The translations under genes and the position numbers were made by a program. From an uncultured Pedobacter sp. (GTDB lineage: Bacteria; Bacteroidota; Bacteroidia; Sphingobacteriales; Sphingobacteriaceae): 13,160 nt of DNA. A model generated the notes under the pieces. The model searched no databases. It had not been told where the DNA came from and saw nothing but the letters and a program-made list of their open reading frames with translations. The DNA is taken from contig CALLKE010000146.1 of NCBI GenBank assembly GCA_938008555.1, positions 1 to 13,160 of the forward strand. Direction: 5' to 3'. Positions 12,780-13,160 of the stretch are shown in pieces (the first letter of the stretch is position 1; each line of letters starts with the position of its first letter).

Positions 12780-13160
12780 AGCCTTTATCACGTTCTGATT
12801 TTAACTTAAATATCCATTTATAATTACCAATCGAGTGACTTTGTAAAAAACCTTTGGGCTCACCGTCTGGAATAAAAGCTCGGCCTCTCTTCTCCCTAAT
12901 CGGATCTTTAATCTCTTTCAAGCCTCTCACCGGTGTCTGCGATGCCACACCATCCTGCTGGTGCAATGGATCTGCATTCGGTTCTCCGAGATTGCTCCCA
13001 TACTGCCACACTTCTTCGAAATCATTCAGATTGATCTCACCAGCCTCTGCATTTTCTGGAGCTATGATGTAAAAACGGCCCAAGGGAACCTTACCTTTTA
13101 AAATGTCAACCATACCCAGCGCATAGGCATAACCCATACTATGAGCTACGATATCGAGCT
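12760..13160 (-). CDS. hydrolase 1: 3' part of lipase-like alpha/beta hydrolase (gene continues off the right edge)
   Basis: The frame is open at the window edge, reading LDIVAHSMGYAYALGMVDIL. The nucleophile elbow AHSMG is present and its Ser is AGT at 13138-13140, so the ATG at 13137 is internal and the true start is outside. The C-terminal part (GRFYIIAPENAEAGEINLNDF, NADPLHQQDG, FLQSHSIGNYKWIF) matches hydrolase 3 with differences mainly in the segment before GRAFIP and in the last 15 residues. It ends GYVKLRK with a TAG at 12760, overlapping lipoprotein 1 by 20 bp. This is the first module in reading direction and the best candidate for the full-length effector with any delivery domain. 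Confidence 0.78.
   Translation of the reverse strand, partial: LDIVAHSMGYAYALGMVDILKGKVPLGRFYIIAPENAEAGEINLNDFEEVWQYGSNLGEPNADPLHQQDGVASQTPVRGLKEIKDPIREKRGRAFIPDGEPKGFLQSHSIGNYKWIFKLKSERDKGYVKLRK

Larger units (their letters stand above)
9225..13160 (-). repeat. tandem array of hydrolase-lipoprotein (toxin-immunity-like) modules
   Basis: Hydrolase and lipoprotein genes alternate on the minus strand with module spacings of about 1.10 kb (stops 12760 to 11658) and 1.45 kb (11658 to 10207). The last module is a broken remnant. The hydrolase 3' halves are close to identical at protein level, while the lipoproteins share mostly their C-terminal thirds. The array enters from beyond the right edge, where the parent full-length gene probably lies. 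The pattern matches effector/immunity loci that gain orphan modules by recombination between repeats. Confidence 0.8.

Noticed and set aside
12854..13072. Plus-strand frame opposite hydrolase 1
   Set aside because: Shadow frame; the minus strand carries the conserved hydrolase sequence shared with three paralogues.
12760..13137. Taking ATG 13137 as the start of hydrolase 1
   Set aside because: The frame is open to the window edge and contains the strand and nucleophile Ser just before this Met, so the Met is internal.
9225..13160. CRISPR array or simple satellite repeat
   Set aside because: Repeat units are 1.1-1.45 kb coding modules with divergent internal parts, not short repeats with spacers.

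Overview
The window looks like a piece of a Bacteroidota chromosome, most likely Sphingobacteriales (Sphingobacterium/Pedobacter-like). This rests on AT-rich intergenic DNA, few recognisable Shine-Dalgarno sites, a Bacteroidota-type topoisomerase IV A subunit of 889 residues, a DUF3050-type protein, a POT-type peptide transporter and many lipoprotein signal peptides. The assignment is made from protein character only; no search was run. Almost everything is on the minus strand, so gene order below is given in reading direction where it matters.

Positions 1-4670 are ordinary genome with one scar. A polyprenol-phosphate mannosyltransferase-like GT2 gene (46-786) is separated from an upstream proton-coupled peptide transporter (1487-3097) by a decayed ISAs1-type element (827-1447). 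That element keeps both inverted ends and a degenerate target duplication, but its transposase has an early stop and a large internal deletion. A DUF3050 / haem-oxygenase-fold gene (3387-4193) follows, with a 22-bp perfect inverted repeat beyond its stop. It is divergent from a tiny secreted Tyr/Pro/Gly-rich protein (4379-4657), whose start codon sits on the edge of a 25-bp perfect palindrome.

Positions 4669-9026 are conserved housekeeping. They hold parC (topoisomerase IV subunit A), preceded by and overlapping hisC by one base. Upstream of hisC is an exported GyrI-like effector-binding-domain protein ending in a strong hairpin terminator.

Positions 9225-13160 are the accessory and most interesting part: a tandem array of alternating alpha/beta-hydrolase (AHSMG lipase-like) and lipoprotein genes, at least three and a half modules, continuing past the right edge. 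In reading direction: hydrolase 1 (3' part, AHSMG) - lipoprotein 1 (intact) - hydrolase 2 (5'-truncated, nucleophile Ser changed to Thr) - lipoprotein 2 (frameshifted) - hydrolase 3 (complete catalytic core, no delivery domain) - lipoprotein 3 (intact) - hydrolase 4 (N-terminal remnant). Every hydrolase/lipoprotein pair overlaps by exactly 20 nt.

The layout is that of an effector/immunity locus with orphan modules: a lipase-type toxin paired with a periplasmic or surface lipoprotein immunity protein. All three lipoprotein genes also carry a poly-G tract at the same codon position, with 12, 9 and 7 G. The lengths 12 and 7 leave their genes open and 9 breaks its gene, which is the signature of slipped-strand phase variation. 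A phase-variable immunity lipoprotein family attached to a decaying lipase-toxin array is the best candidate here for something undescribed. The toxin/immunity roles are inference from architecture, not shown directly.
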